Positions 1 to 9,105 of a stretch of 46,361 bases of DNA are shown here, one piece after another (position 1 is the first letter of the stretch; the number at the start of each line of letters is the position of its first letter). The notes beneath the pieces are model-generated. The model had not been told where the DNA came from. It saw only the letters and a program-made list of their open reading frames with translations, and searched no databases. The position numbers were made by a program, and so were the translations under genes. The DNA comes from Megalodesulfovibrio gigas DSM 1382 = ATCC 19364 (GTDB taxonomy: Bacteria; Desulfobacterota; Desulfovibrionia; Desulfovibrionales; Desulfovibrionaceae): contig NC_022444.1 of assembly GCF_000468495.1 (NCBI RefSeq), forward strand, positions 263,809 through 310,169, written 5' to 3'.

Positions 1-85
1 AGTCTTTGGAAAGGGGGTTCGGGGGAAGAACCTTTCTGTAGAAAGGTTTTCCCCCGAGAACGCTTTTCAAAAGTGCCCTGCTCTA
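1..85 (-). repeat. Truncated copy A of TA-bounded stop-codon repeat element
   Basis: Read on the minus strand this begins at the TAG stop codon of the molybdopterin oxidoreductase gene. Ten bases later comes TTTTGAAAAG, then a hairpin (GGGGGAAAACCTTTCT ... AGAAAGGTTCTTCCCCC) and the motif GAACCCCCTTTCC. The same order and spacing occur at 31676, 40075 and 46316. The copy runs off the window start, so its right end is not visible. It probably also terminates transcription of the oxidoreductase gene. Confidence 0.85.
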
Positions 86-2179
86 CATCTTGCTGACCTT
101 CACAAAGTGCTCCTGCAGGGAGAGGCCGCCGCCGGCGGCGTCTTCCTTCTTCAGGCCACCGATCATGAATTCCTGGTCGGCCACGCCCTTGTTGAAGGCG
201 CGGGACTCGGGGGGCAGCTTGTGGCCGAAGCCGTGGATCATGAACGCGGCTTCGGGATGGATGAAGTCCGTCACGTAGGCCTTGATGGTGCCTTCCACCT
301 TCTTGCCGTTGCCGCCCTGGATGCGCACGGTGTCGCCGTCGTTCACGCCCAGCGCCTTGGCGCGGGCAGTGTTCAGCCAGAGCGTGTTTTCGGACATCTT
401 CTGGCTCAGGAGGGAGTTGTTCACGGTATGGCCCTGGGTGTGCAGGGCGCAGCGGCCAAAGGCGATGCGGAAGGCATCCTCGCCTTCGGGTCTGGCCGGG
501 GATTCGTACGGCTTGAGGGAGGGCAGGCCCATGCCTTCCCACTTTTCATTGATGATTTCCAGCTTGCCTGAGGGCGTCTTGAACTTGAACTCGGCCATGT
601 CCTTGTAGACGGGCTTGTCGCACAGGGCCACCTGCCCGCTTTTTTCAAAGTCGGCGCGGGTCACGCCCGTGTCCTGCAACTGGTACTCGTGCAGGGCTTC
701 CAGGGAGTCGAAGGCCAGCTTTTCCACGCCCAGGGCCTTGGCCAGGCCGCAGATAATCTCCCAGTCCGCCTTGGTATCGTAGCGGGGCTCAATGGCCCGA
801 GCGCGGTAGAAGATGGTCGGCTTGAGGCCCGAACCGCCGGCGATGATGGAATCGCGCTCCAGATACGGGGACATGGGCAGGATGACGTCGGCATACCAGG
901 CAGAGTCGGACCAGGTGAACGTGGTGGCGACGATCAGATCCAGCGTGTCCCAGGCCTGGCGGATGGCGTCGGGGTCCGGCATGGCCATCAGCGGGTCATG
1001 ACGGTGGATGATGTACGCCTTGACCGGGTACGGCTGGCCCGAGACCATGGCCTCGTATGCCTTGTGCACCAGCCCGGGGCCGGCATCGATGTGCTTGAGC
1101 ACGGAGCCGGCGCCGTCGGCGCGGGGGATGGCCGGCTTCTCGAACAGGTCCACAAACTTCTTGAGCCCCTTGCGGCCCACGTCCTTGGGCGTGTTGGTGA
1201 CGGCCAGGCCACCCTTGGCGCCGATGGAGCCCAGCAGCGCATTGATGAGATACGCCGTGCGGGAAACGTAGAAGGAATCCGAATAGCGGGCCACCATCCA
1301 GCCGGGATGCCAGATGACCGCCGGGGCGGCCTGCACCAGCTGCTTGACGAACTTGCGCAGCGCACTGGCGGCAACGCCGGTTTCGCCCTCGGCCCATTCC
1401 GGCGTGTACGGCTCCACAAACTTCTTCAACGCATCGAAATTATTGACGTGGCGATCCACATACGCCGCGTTGTACTGCTTGGTGGCAATCAGCTCGTTGA
1501 GCACCGCCAAGTTGAAGGCATAGTCCGTGCCGGGGCGGATCATAAAGAAATTCTGCGCCTTGGATGCGGAGACGGTGGCCCGGACGTCAATGACGCTGAG
1601 CACGCCGCCATTGTCCAGGCTGTCCAGCACGCCGTTGACTTCCTTGACGTTGATGGCCTCAAAGATGTTGCGTGTCTGCAGCACAATGTGCTTGGCGTTC
1701 TTGTAATCGTAGATGAAGTCCTTGCGGCCGGAACCAGACACGGAAAGCGCGGCGTGCTGCACGTTCCTGGCGCATGAGGCATCATGATTGCAGTAGTTTG
1801 GCGATCCGATGCCACGCATGAAGGCCTGGTGCAGATCGACAAAAGGGCCGCCGCGATCAGACCACAAGACGCTCTGCGGACCATGCTCCGTCATGATGGC
1901 CTTGAGCTTTTCCGCCACATGGGCGAAGGCCTCGTCCCATGCGACACGACGCCACTTGCCTTCGCCGCGCGCGCCTTCGCGGATCATCGGATACTGCGGA
2001 CGCTCGCTGTCCTGCGTCAACGCGTACCCGGCAGCGCCACGTGGGCACAGCGCACCGCGCATGCCGGCATCCTTGGGGTTGCCCTGAATGAAGCGCACCG
2101 CGCCGTCTTCCACTTCCACCATGATGGGACACCGCACGGTGCACATGCCGCAAAGGCTGTAAACGTCTTTTCTGGCCAT
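83..2179 (-). CDS. Molybdopterin oxidoreductase, PhsA/PsrA-like, no Tat signal
   Basis: Catalytic subunit of the DMSO-reductase superfamily, 698 residues. The N-terminal [4Fe-4S] motif is CGMCTVRC (Cys10, Cys13, Cys17) followed by LCPRG; NHDASCARN supplies a candidate Cys ligand to Mo, as in thiosulfate/polysulfide reductases. The C-terminal part has the molybdopterin-dinucleotide-binding fold (NTARAKALGVNDGDTVRI). I chose the ATG at 2179 because GAGGGTGG lies just upstream; ATGs at 2194 and 2215 are alternatives. Neither start gives a twin-arginine leader, so the protein looks cytoplasmic, unlike typical PsrA/PhsA. It diverges from nuoA, and the ferredoxin at 14337 closes the nuo operon. The substrate cannot be read from sequence: thiosulfate/polysulfide reductase is the closest family, but an electron-input role for the complex I is possible. 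Its stop codon is the first three bases of repeat copy A. Confidence 0.85.
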   Translation of the reverse strand: MARKDVYSLCGMCTVRCPIMVEVEDGAVRFIQGNPKDAGMRGALCPRGAAGYALTQDSERPQYPMIREGARGEGKWRRVAWDEAFAHVAEKLKAIMTEHGPQSVLWSDRGGPFVDLHQAFMRGIGSPNYCNHDASCARNVQHAALSVSGSGRKDFIYDYKNAKHIVLQTRNIFEAINVKEVNGVLDSLDNGGVLSVIDVRATVSASKAQNFFMIRPGTDYAFNLAVLNELIATKQYNAAYVDRHVNNFDALKKFVEPYTPEWAEGETGVAASALRKFVKQLVQAAPAVIWHPGWMVARYSDSFYVSRTAYLINALLGSIGAKGGLAVTNTPKDVGRKGLKKFVDLFEKPAIPRADGAGSVLKHIDAGPGLVHKAYEAMVSGQPYPVKAYIIHRHDPLMAMPDPDAIRQAWDTLDLIVATTFTWSDSAWYADVILPMSPYLERDSIIAGGSGLKPTIFYRARAIEPRYDTKADWEIICGLAKALGVEKLAFDSLEALHEYQLQDTGVTRADFEKSGQVALCDKPVYKDMAEFKFKTPSGKLEIINEKWEGMGLPSLKPYESPARPEGEDAFRIAFGRCALHTQGHTVNNSLLSQKMSENTLWLNTARAKALGVNDGDTVRIQGGNGKKVEGTIKAYVTDFIHPEAAFMIHGFGHKLPPESRAFNKGVADQEFMIGGLKKEDAAGGGLSLQEHFVKVSKM

Positions 2180-2488
2180 GAGTTCCACCCTCATAAAAGA
2201 TCTGAATGACGGCAAGTGCCGTCCGCTCGCGGGTCTTTACCGGATAGCTGGTGGTAACAGGTCCTGGCGGCCTGAGGCAAGCAAAGGGCCTCGATTGTGA
2301 AAAAAAGAACGCTACAAATCCGGAAATTCGTGACCAGACACGAAAACCGAGTGAAAAAAATGGGAAATTAAGAACAACTTCCAGATTTCTTGACATTTTG
2401 TCGCCAAAGGTGTTTTGCAATCATAGGGAATCGACAGGCGTCTGGGCGCATGACGAGACGAACGTGACCTGGAAAAAGGGGACGGCGC
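2180..2488. other. Divergent intergenic region between oxidoreductase and nuoA
   Basis: 309 bases without a gene. The sequence is noticeably more AT-rich than its surroundings between about 2290 and 2430, as expected for a divergent control region. I see a TTGACA box at 2390 (listed separately) and an isolated TTGTGA half-site at 2295, but no convincing palindromic operator. Confidence 0.6.
2390..2424 (+). promoter_or_regulatory. Possible promoter of the nuo operon
   Basis: A perfect TTGACA lies at 2390-2395 in the AT-rich part of the intergenic region, about 95 bases upstream of nuoA. The best -10 candidate, AATCAT at 2419 with TG at 2416, is 23 bases away, longer than the ideal 17, so the pairing is weak. 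Confidence 0.3.
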
Positions 2489-2866
2489 ATGGTCTTCACC
2501 TGGCTGAACATCGCCATTCTGGCTGCTCTGGGATTGGGCGTAGCGTTTGCCGGCGCTCCGCTGGCGGGGTCGGTGCTCTTGGCCCCCCGGGCTTCCGGCG
2601 GGGATTTGCGCATGCCGTACGAGTGCGGCATGCCGCCGCACGGCTCGCCCTGGATCCGATTCGGCATCAATTACTACTTTTATGCATTGCTGTTCCTGGC
2701 GTTCGATGTGGACGTGCTCTACCTCTTCCCCGTGGCCGTGGCGTATTCGGGGCAGGCGGGCTGGCTTGAACTGGTGAAGGTGAGCATTTTTCTGGCCGCG
2801 CTGGGCCTGGGCGTTCTCTACTTCTGGAAGAAGGGAGTCTTCACATGGCCGAAAAAGATCTCCTAG
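2489..2866 (+). CDS. nuoA: NADH-quinone oxidoreductase subunit A
   Basis: Small membrane subunit of complex I at the junction of the peripheral and membrane arms; 125 residues, a usual length. Three hydrophobic segments are visible (about residues 3-25, 62-82 and 90-110). The family loop carries the conserved Cys in YECGM, and the second helix has [10 protein letters not shown], where most NuoA have FDVE; the acidic side chain is kept as Asp. AAGGGGA precedes the ATG at 2489. It is the first gene of the operon and its 3' end overlaps nuoB by 22 bases, indicating translational coupling. Identity is secure from motif and context. Confidence 0.95.
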   Translation: MVFTWLNIAILAALGLGVAFAGAPLAGSVLLAPRASGGDLRMPYECGMPPHGSPWIRFGINYYFYALLFLAFDVDVLYLFPVAVAYSGQAGWLELVKVSIFLAALGLGVLYFWKKGVFTWPKKIS

Positions 2867-3423
2867 CTCCCTGGATCAAACAGGCGGATGCAACTCAGGT
2901 GCCGGGCGCGCTGGAAATCGGCCCGGTCAAGCAGATCACCGACCTGTGCCGCGCCATGAGCCTGTGGCCCATGACTTTTGGCTTGGCCTGCTGTGCCATC
3001 GAAATGATGGCCGTGGGCATGGCCCGATTCGATATCTCCCGCTTTGGCGCGGAAGTGTTCCGGCCCTCCCCCAGGCAATCCGACCTGATGATTGTGGCCG
3101 GCACGGTCTCCAAGAAGATGGCTCCGGCCCTGGTGCGTCTTTACGAACAGATGCCCGCCCCCAAGTGGGTGATGGCCCTGGGCAACTGCGCCATTTCCGG
3201 CGGCCCCTTTGTCTTCAAGGGCCAGTACGGCATTGTGGAAGGGGTGGACAGGCTGGTGCCCGTGGATGTGTACGTGCCCGGCTGCCCGCCGCGTCCGGAA
3301 GGGCTGTTGGAAGGGCTGTTCCAGCTTCAGGAAAAGATTACCGGCAAGCGCTGGTGGCCGCAGCCTGAAGGCATGGAGCCGGTGCAACCCCAGGCGGCAC
3401 AGGAGCAGGGCAGCCATGCGTGA
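2845..3423 (+). CDS. nuoB: NADH-quinone oxidoreductase subunit B
   Basis: Peripheral-arm subunit carrying the terminal [4Fe-4S] cluster N2, which passes electrons to quinone; 192 residues. The ligand Cys pair is in LACCAIEMM, with further Cys in LGNCAISGG and VPGCPPRPE. The central [22 protein letters not shown] is the usual NuoB core. The short C-terminal tail rich in Gln and Pro after residue 175 is unremarkable. It overlaps nuoA at its start and nuoCD at its end (the nuoCD ATG at 3416 lies inside the last codons). Confidence 0.96.
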   Translation: MAEKDLLAPWIKQADATQVPGALEIGPVKQITDLCRAMSLWPMTFGLACCAIEMMAVGMARFDISRFGAEVFRPSPRQSDLMIVAGTVSKKMAPALVRLYEQMPAPKWVMALGNCAISGGPFVFKGQYGIVEGVDRLVPVDVYVPGCPPRPEGLLEGLFQLQEKITGKRWWPQPEGMEPVQPQAAQEQGSHA

Positions 3424-5122
3424 ACAAGTGCTGGAATCCCTGGCCGGGGCGCCCCGGCTCGTTGAGTGGCCCTGCGGCGGACAGCAGGTGTTCCTGGAGC
3501 CCGCCACCCTGCCCGCGGCCATGTGCCGGCTCAAGGCGGATGGCATGCTGCTGGAGGACGTCACCGTCGCTGAATATGTGGAAGGCTGCGAGGCCGTCTA
3601 CCATCTGAGCAACCCGCAAACACTGGAACGCGTGACCTTGCACGCCCTGGCCCAGGCCAACGGCGATGGCAAGGCCGCCTTCCCCACCATCTCGCACATT
3701 TTCCAGGGTGCGGACTGGCACGAGCGCGAGGCCATGGACTTCTTTCCCGTGACCTTCCGCAACCATCCCACTCCCCTGCCCCTGCTGCTGGCGCCGGAGA
3801 TGGCAGACGAAACGCCCCTTTCCCGCCCGGCAGAGGAGCGCAGCTCCATCTTCACGGTCATGGACTATTCCGGTGTGGTGGGCGCGCCGTCCGCCGAATC
3901 CCTCATCGGCTGGGACGGCGAGGTGCCTGCGCCGCCGCCGGTGGCCGATGTCTATGTCACGGGTCTGCCTGACGACGCCCCCGGCGACTACTACACCCGC
4001 CACTTCCAGGCCACGGGCGAGCCGGACCGGCTCATCCTGAACATGGGTCCGCAGCACCCCTCCACCCACGGCGTGCTGCGCATCATCCTGGAGCTGGACG
4101 GCGAATACATCGCCCGCGCCGAACCCGTGCTGGGGTACATCCACCGCATGCACGAGCTCATGGGCCAGAATCGCAAGGCCGGCCAGTTCCTGCCCAACAT
4201 GGGACGCGTGGACTACCTGCACGCCCTGGGCTGGAACCACGCCCTGGTGCTGGCCGTGGAAAATCTGGCCGGCATCCAGGTGCCGGAACGCGCCGAGCTG
4301 CTGCGCATCCTCACCGTGGAACTGAACCGCATCAGCTCGCACCTGCTCTGGTGGGGGGCCTACCTGCTGGACCTGGGCGCCTTCACGCCCATCATGTACG
4401 GCTTCGACGACCGCGAAACCATCATGGACCTGCTCCAGATGGCCACGGGCTCGCGGCTCACCTACTGCTATCACCGCTTCGGCGGCGTCTCCCACGAGCC
4501 CATGCCCGGGTTTTACGAGGGCGTGAAGGAATTCATCGATGGCTTCGACGCCCGTCTGGCCATGTACAAGGATCTGGTCACCGACAACATCATCCTCAGA
4601 AAGCGCGTGGAAGGCGTGGGCGAGATGGATCTGGACGTCTGCCGCCGCTACGGCTGCACCGGCCCGGTAATCCGCGGCTCCGGCCTGGCCTTCGACGTGC
4701 GCCGGGCCTGGCCGCATTCGCTGTATTCCGAACTGGATTTCAACATCCCCGTGTACCACGAAGGCGACGCCCTGGCGCGGTACATGGTGCGCATGGACGA
4801 GATGGTGGAAAGCGCGCGCATCATCAAACAGGTACTCGAACGCATCCCCGGCGCCGAGGGCGGACACATCCACCCCAAGGCCCCCAAGCAGGACTTCACC
4901 CTGCCCAAGGGCACGTCCCGGGCCATGGTGGAAGCCGCCCGCGGCATGGTGGCCGTGGAGGTGATCAGTGACGGCGGCAAGACGCCGTACCGCATGCGCC
5001 TGCGCTCGCCCTGCTTCTCCAACCTGTCGTGTTTTGCGGAAGTCTCCCGTGGGACGCTCCTGGCGGACGCCGTGTCCACCCTGGGCAGTCTGGACCTTGT
5101 GATCCCGGAGATTGACCGATGA
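3416..5122 (+). CDS. nuoCD: NADH-quinone oxidoreductase fused subunits C and D
   Basis: Fusion of NuoC (about residues 1-150) and NuoD (about 200-568) joined by a Pro/Ala-rich linker; 568 residues. The two form the quinone-site part of the peripheral arm. The start is the ATG at 3416, overlapping the nuoB stop; the frame remains open further upstream but only inside nuoB. The NuoC part has [15 protein letters not shown]. The NuoD part has [14 protein letters not shown], including the quinone-site His of the HPxxHG loop, then LGYIHRMHE and [13 protein letters not shown]. The family motif PYxDRxDY reads PNMGRVDY here, so the Tyr that binds the quinone headgroup in other complex I enzymes is Asn and the following Asp is Gly (see findings). 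Its stop overlaps nuoH as ATGA. Confidence 0.95.
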   Translation: MREQVLESLAGAPRLVEWPCGGQQVFLEPATLPAAMCRLKADGMLLEDVTVAEYVEGCEAVYHLSNPQTLERVTLHALAQANGDGKAAFPTISHIFQGADWHEREAMDFFPVTFRNHPTPLPLLLAPEMADETPLSRPAEERSSIFTVMDYSGVVGAPSAESLIGWDGEVPAPPPVADVYVTGLPDDAPGDYYTRHFQATGEPDRLILNMGPQHPSTHGVLRIILELDGEYIARAEPVLGYIHRMHELMGQNRKAGQFLPNMGRVDYLHALGWNHALVLAVENLAGIQVPERAELLRILTVELNRISSHLLWWGAYLLDLGAFTPIMYGFDDRETIMDLLQMATGSRLTYCYHRFGGVSHEPMPGFYEGVKEFIDGFDARLAMYKDLVTDNIILRKRVEGVGEMDLDVCRRYGCTGPVIRGSGLAFDVRRAWPHSLYSELDFNIPVYHEGDALARYMVRMDEMVESARIIKQVLERIPGAEGGHIHPKAPKQDFTLPKGTSRAMVEAARGMVAVEVISDGGKTPYRMRLRSPCFSNLSCFAEVSRGTLLADAVSTLGSLDLVIPEIDR

Positions 5123-6105
5123 TTGCCCTCGCCGATCTGCAAATTCCCGGCGCCTTCGTGCGTCTGGTGGTGGCCCTGGCGGCGCTGGCGGCGTTTGTCG
5201 GCGTCAATGGCATGTTGTTGGTATACCTGGAACGTAAAGTGGCCGGCCACATCCAGCGCCGGCCCGGCCCCTTTGAGGTTGGCCCCCATGGCATCCTGCA
5301 GGCCGTGGCGGATGCCCTCAAGCTGGTAGGCAAGCAGCTCGTCACGCCCAAGGGGGCGGACTGGCTGCTCTTCTGGGGCGCGCCGGTGGTCTCGTTCATG
5401 CCGGTGTTCCTGCTCTTTCTGCCCATCGAGTTCGGCCCCGGCCTTTACGGGCTGGACACGAACCTGGGTCTCTTGCTCATCCTGGCCTTTGCCGGGTTGA
5501 ACGTGCTGGCCCTGTGCATGGCCGGCTGGGGGTCCAACAACAAATGGGCGCTGCTTGGCGCGGCGCGCGCCGTGGCCCAGAGCGTGGCCTATGAGATTCC
5601 GCTGCTGCTGGCCGTGCTGGCCATCGCGGCCATGGCCGGCACCCTGCACCTGGGCGAGATTGTGGCCCGGCAAGGCAGCTGGCCCTGGCAATGGAACGTG
5701 GCGCTGCAGCCGGTGGCGTTCTTCATCTACTTTGTCTGCAGTGTGGCCGAGACCAACCGCGCCCCCTTCGACCTGCCCGAGGCCGAGAGCGAGCTGACCG
5801 CCGGCTTCCATACGGAATATCCCGGCATGGGCTTCGGCCTCTTCTTTCTGGCGGAATATGCGGAAATGATCGTCGTGAGCGCCGTGGGGGCCACGCTGTT
5901 CCTCGGCGGCTGGAAAGGCCCGCTAGTGGATGGCGTCTGGTGGTTCCTGTTCAAGATTTACGCCTGGTTGCTGGTGATGATGTGGATCCGCTGGACCTAC
6001 CCCCGCGTGCGCTTCGATCAGATTCTCAACCTGTGCTGGAAATGGCTCATTCCCCTGGCGCTTGTGAATCTTTTGGCCACCTTCGTGGCACTGGCGGTGG
6101 TGTGA
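5119..6105 (+). CDS. nuoH: NADH-quinone oxidoreductase subunit H
   Basis: Membrane subunit that forms the entrance and roof of the quinone chamber; 328 residues with about eight hydrophobic helices. Family signatures are YLERKVAGHIQRRPGP near the N-terminus, AGWGSNNKWALLGAARA, and AETNRAPFDLPEAESEL followed by GFHTEYPGMGFGLFF. The acidic residues of the quinone-to-membrane coupling loop are therefore kept. It starts inside the nuoCD stop (ATGA) and ends two bases before the nuoI ATG. The E-channel residues look intact, in contrast to the altered Tyr region in NuoCD. Confidence 0.96.
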   Translation: MIALADLQIPGAFVRLVVALAALAAFVGVNGMLLVYLERKVAGHIQRRPGPFEVGPHGILQAVADALKLVGKQLVTPKGADWLLFWGAPVVSFMPVFLLFLPIEFGPGLYGLDTNLGLLLILAFAGLNVLALCMAGWGSNNKWALLGAARAVAQSVAYEIPLLLAVLAIAAMAGTLHLGEIVARQGSWPWQWNVALQPVAFFIYFVCSVAETNRAPFDLPEAESELTAGFHTEYPGMGFGLFFLAEYAEMIVVSAVGATLFLGGWKGPLVDGVWWFLFKIYAWLLVMMWIRWTYPRVRFDQILNLCWKWLIPLALVNLLATFVALAVV

Positions 6106-6107
6106 CC

Positions 6108-6764
6108 ATGCGCGCTTCCCTCTTCGAACCCATTGTGGAGGCCTTGCAGGGCCTCAAGAGTCTGGTGGTGGGGCTCAGGATCACCGGCCGGGAATTCGCC
6201 AAGCCACAGCGCACGGTGCACTACCCCCGGCAGGTGGTGGGTGATGCCGCCCTCCAGGGCTACCGCGGACACATTGAGCTGGTGCCCCTGGAAGACGACG
6301 CCCAGACCCCGCGCTGCATCGCCTGCATGCAATGCGAGCGGATCTGCCCTTCGAACTGCATCCGCCTCAAGGTGGAGAAACCCGCCAAGCCGGCCAAGGC
6401 TGCCCAGCCTGCGGAAGACACCGTGGACACGGACACCGTGACCCCCAAAACCAAACGCACGGCAGACATGCCCAAGGACGGCGGCCGCAAAAAGGTGACG
6501 GCCTTCCACCTGGACTACACCTTGTGCAGCCTGTGCGGATTGTGCGTGCAGGTGTGCCCGGTGGTCAGCCTGCGACACTCCGCCAACCTGTATCTGGCCG
6601 GCCCCACGCGCGAGGCCTTCCACCTCGATCTGCTGGCCCGGCTGCATCGCCAGCCTGAAGCCCCCGCCCCCGGCGAGGGTCCCCGCGGCGGCGGCAAGCC
6701 GGAAAAACTCGCCCCGCGCAAACCATTCGTCAAAAAGGATGCGGAAGGAGGCGAAGGCGTATGA
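6108..6764 (+). CDS. nuoI: NADH-quinone oxidoreductase subunit I, with long linker
   Basis: Two-cluster ferredoxin-like subunit (N6a/N6b) of the peripheral arm, 218 residues. Cluster motifs are CIACMQCERICPSNC and CSLCGLCVQVCP. About 55 residues separate the motifs, roughly 30 more than in E. coli NuoI as I recall it. The insertion is Ala/Pro/Lys/Thr-rich and looks disordered. The C-terminus is a basic, Gly/Pro-rich tail. The start is the ATG at 6108, two bases after the nuoH stop; the frame is open further upstream within nuoH but with no complex I homology. The stop overlaps nuoJ as ATGA. Confidence 0.94.
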   Translation: MRASLFEPIVEALQGLKSLVVGLRITGREFAKPQRTVHYPRQVVGDAALQGYRGHIELVPLEDDAQTPRCIACMQCERICPSNCIRLKVEKPAKPAKAAQPAEDTVDTDTVTPKTKRTADMPKDGGRKKVTAFHLDYTLCSLCGLCVQVCPVVSLRHSANLYLAGPTREAFHLDLLARLHRQPEAPAPGEGPRGGGKPEKLAPRKPFVKKDAEGGEGV

Positions 6765-7279
6765 CCCTGGACTTCCTGACGGCGGACGCCACAGCCAAGG
6801 CGCTGTTTCTCCTGTACTTCCTGGCAATCCTGGTGGGCGGGATCATGGCCGTGGCGGCGAAGAATCTGGTCAAGGCCATGCTCGGGCTCGTCAAAACGCT
6901 CTTCGGCGTCTCGGGGATGTACCTGCTGATGCAGGCGCCCTTCATCGCGCTGATGCAACTGCTCATCTATGTGGGCGCGGTGTCCGTGCTCATCTTCTTC
7001 GCCATCATGCTCACCAGGGGCGAGGAAGAAGGATGCCCCGCAGCGAGTAAAAAGATTTTGGCCGTGCTGGCCGCAGCCTCGCCGGCGGCCATCCTGGGCG
7101 GCCTGCTGCTGCGGCACGCGCCCATGCCTTCCGGTACGCCGGTGGAAACCTCCCTGGCCGTGCTGGGCAACCTGTTGTTGACCGACTACGTGCTGGCCTT
7201 CGAGGCCATCTCCCTGGTGCTCTTCGTGGCCATGGCCGGGGCAGTGGTCCTCGGGTTCGAGCGGAGGCTTTCCAAATGA
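6761..7279 (+). CDS. nuoJ: NADH-quinone oxidoreductase subunit J
   Basis: Membrane subunit of 172 residues with about five helices. The third helix region, IALMQLLIYVGAVSVLIFFAIML, is the characteristic NuoJ segment whose pi-bulge helix rotates during coupling. The N-terminus (KALFLLYFLAILVGGIMAVAAKN) also fits the family. It overlaps nuoI and nuoK by four bases each (ATGA), so the block is translationally coupled. Confidence 0.93.
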   Translation: MTLDFLTADATAKALFLLYFLAILVGGIMAVAAKNLVKAMLGLVKTLFGVSGMYLLMQAPFIALMQLLIYVGAVSVLIFFAIMLTRGEEEGCPAASKKILAVLAAASPAAILGGLLLRHAPMPSGTPVETSLAVLGNLLLTDYVLAFEAISLVLFVAMAGAVVLGFERRLSK

Positions 7280-7617
7280 GCGCGCTCTTCGCCAATCCAT
7301 TGTTGTGCTATCAGCTCGCCGCGGTGACGCTGCTGGCCCTGGGGCTCGTCGGCTTCTGCCTGCGCAGGACACTGGTGGGGATGCTCATCAGCGTGGAATT
7401 GATGCTCAACGGCGCGGGGCTCTCCATTGTGGCGGCCACGCAGCTTTCGCCCGCCGCGACCGAGCAGGCGAGCCAGGCCGGCCTGGGCCAGCTCGGGGCG
7501 CTGCTGGTCATGGGTCTGGCCGCGGCCGAAGCCACCCTGGTGCTGGCCATCGTCCTGGTGCTGGCCAAACGATTCGGCACGGCTTCCGTCGAGGCCGTCT
7601 CGGAACTCAAGGGGTAG
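7276..7617 (+). CDS. nuoK: NADH-quinone oxidoreductase subunit K
   Basis: Three-helix membrane subunit, 113 residues, related to MrpC. The two proton-channel glutamates are present: one in LLISVELMLNGAG and one in GLAAAEATLVLAIVLVLA. The start overlaps the nuoJ stop. Ten bases follow before the next gene, whose ATG is preceded by GGGGAAG. Confidence 0.95.
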   Translation: MSALFANPLLCYQLAAVTLLALGLVGFCLRRTLVGMLISVELMLNGAGLSIVAATQLSPAATEQASQAGLGQLGALLVMGLAAAEATLVLAIVLVLAKRFGTASVEAVSELKG

Positions 7618-7626
7618 GGGAAGATC

Positions 7627-9105
7627 ATGCACACGCCCGCCTTGCTCATGCCCCTCATTGTGACGTTTCTGGCCCCGTTCGTCATCTATCTGCTCCGCAA
7701 GAACATCAACCAGCGCGAGGGTGTGTCCTTTGTGGCCGCCATCCTGGCCAGCCTTGCCGTGTTCAGCTTCATCCCGGACGTGCTGGACGGCCAGGTGCTG
7801 CAGTACACCCTGGTGACGCTGTATCCCGGCATCTCCATCTCCTTCTGCATGGACGGCCTGGCGCTGATTTTCGCCTGCATCGCCCCGTTCTTGTGGATTC
7901 TGGTGACCAGCTACAACATCGGCTACATGCGCGGCCTGAACGAACACGCGCAGACGCGGTACTACTTCTGCTTCGCCGTGGCCATCTTCGGCGCGCTCGG
8001 CGTGGCCATGTCTGCCAACATCTTCACGCTGTACCTGTTCTACGAAATCATCTCGGTCTTCACGTATCCCCTGGTCGCCCATCATGAGGACGACGCCGCC
8101 TGGGCCGGGGCGCGCAAGTACTTCATCTACCTGATCGGCACGTCCAAGCTGTTCTTCCTGCCGGCCATGGTGCTCACCTACGTGCTGGCCGGCACGCTGG
8201 ACTTCAACCTGCACGATGTGGCCACGGGCATCTTCCCGGCCACAGCCAATCCGCATCTGGTGCAGCTGACGTATGTGCTGTACATCGCCGGTCTGGCCAA
8301 GGCGGCCATCATGCCCTTCCACAACTGGCTGCCCTCGGCCATGGTGGCGCCCACGCCGGTCTCGGCCCTGCTGCATGCGGTGGCCGTGGTCAAGGCCGGG
8401 GTGTTCTCCGTCTCCCGGGTGGTGCTCTCGGGCTTCGGGCTGGAGACCATGGACACGCTGTTCCTGGGCATCCCCACCGCCTATGTGGCGGCCTTCACCC
8501 TGGTGGCGGCGTCCATCATCGCCCTGACCAAGGACGATCTGAAGGCCCGACTGGCCTACTCCACGGTGGCGCAGCTCTCCTACGTTATCCTGGGCGTGAC
8601 CATGCTGGCCCCCCTGGCCGTGGAAGGCGGGCTGATGCACATCGCCCACCATGCCTTCTCCAAGATCACCCTCTTCATGGGCGCCGGCGCAATCTATGTG
8701 GCCACGCACCTGAAGCAGATCAGCAAGATGAACGGCCTGGGGCGCAAGATGCCCTGGACCTTCGGGGCCTTTGCCGTGGCCTCGCTCTCCATGATCGGCG
8801 TGCCGCCGGTGTGCGGCTTCGTCTCCAAGTGGTACATGCTGCGCGGGGCCATGGAGACGCACGAGACGGTGCTGATGTGCGCCCTGCTGCTCTCCACCAT
8901 CCTTAATGCAGGCTACTTCATGCCCATTCTGTTCACGGCATTCTTCAAGAAGCCGGCAGAGGGCGAAGCCGAGGCGGCCATGGCACACTTCAAAGAGGCT
9001 GCGCCCACCATGGTGGTGCCGTTGTGCCTGACAGCGGCGTTTTCGGTGGCGCTGGGGTTGTTCCCCGTCTTCCTGCACTTCATCAACACCTTGCGAGGGT
9101 TGTGA
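7627..9105 (+). CDS. Antiporter-type complex I subunit, NuoL/MrpA-like core without lateral helix
   Basis: Proton_antipo_M family protein of 492 residues with about 14 transmembrane helices. The proton-path residues are intact: Glu in YLFYEIISVFTYP (helix 5), Lys in AGLAKAAIMPFHNWLP (helix 7), Lys in VVKAGVF (helix 8) and Lys in GFVSKWY (helix 12). The run MVAPTPVSALLHAVAVVKAG resembles NuoL/MrpA rather than NuoM or NuoN. However, the protein ends right after the last core helix (HFINTLRGL), so it lacks the long lateral helix of NuoL. Together with the gene at 9367 it stands where nuoL is expected. Its stop overlaps the next ATG. I leave the symbol empty because neither of the two genes is a complete NuoL. 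Confidence 0.9.
   Translation: MHTPALLMPLIVTFLAPFVIYLLRKNINQREGVSFVAAILASLAVFSFIPDVLDGQVLQYTLVTLYPGISISFCMDGLALIFACIAPFLWILVTSYNIGYMRGLNEHAQTRYYFCFAVAIFGALGVAMSANIFTLYLFYEIISVFTYPLVAHHEDDAAWAGARKYFIYLIGTSKLFFLPAMVLTYVLAGTLDFNLHDVATGIFPATANPHLVQLTYVLYIAGLAKAAIMPFHNWLPSAMVAPTPVSALLHAVAVVKAGVFSVSRVVLSGFGLETMDTLFLGIPTAYVAAFTLVAASIIALTKDDLKARLAYSTVAQLSYVILGVTMLAPLAVEGGLMHIAHHAFSKITLFMGAGAIYVATHLKQISKMNGLGRKMPWTFGAFAVASLSMIGVPPVCGFVSKWYMLRGAMETHETVLMCALLLSTILNAGYFMPILFTAFFKKPAEGEAEAAMAHFKEAAPTMVVPLCLTAAFSVALGLFPVFLHFINTLRGL

Noticed and set aside
2295-2300. Rex-type operator (TTGTGA) upstream of nuoA
   Set aside because: Only a half-site is present; no TCACAA arm follows at the right distance.
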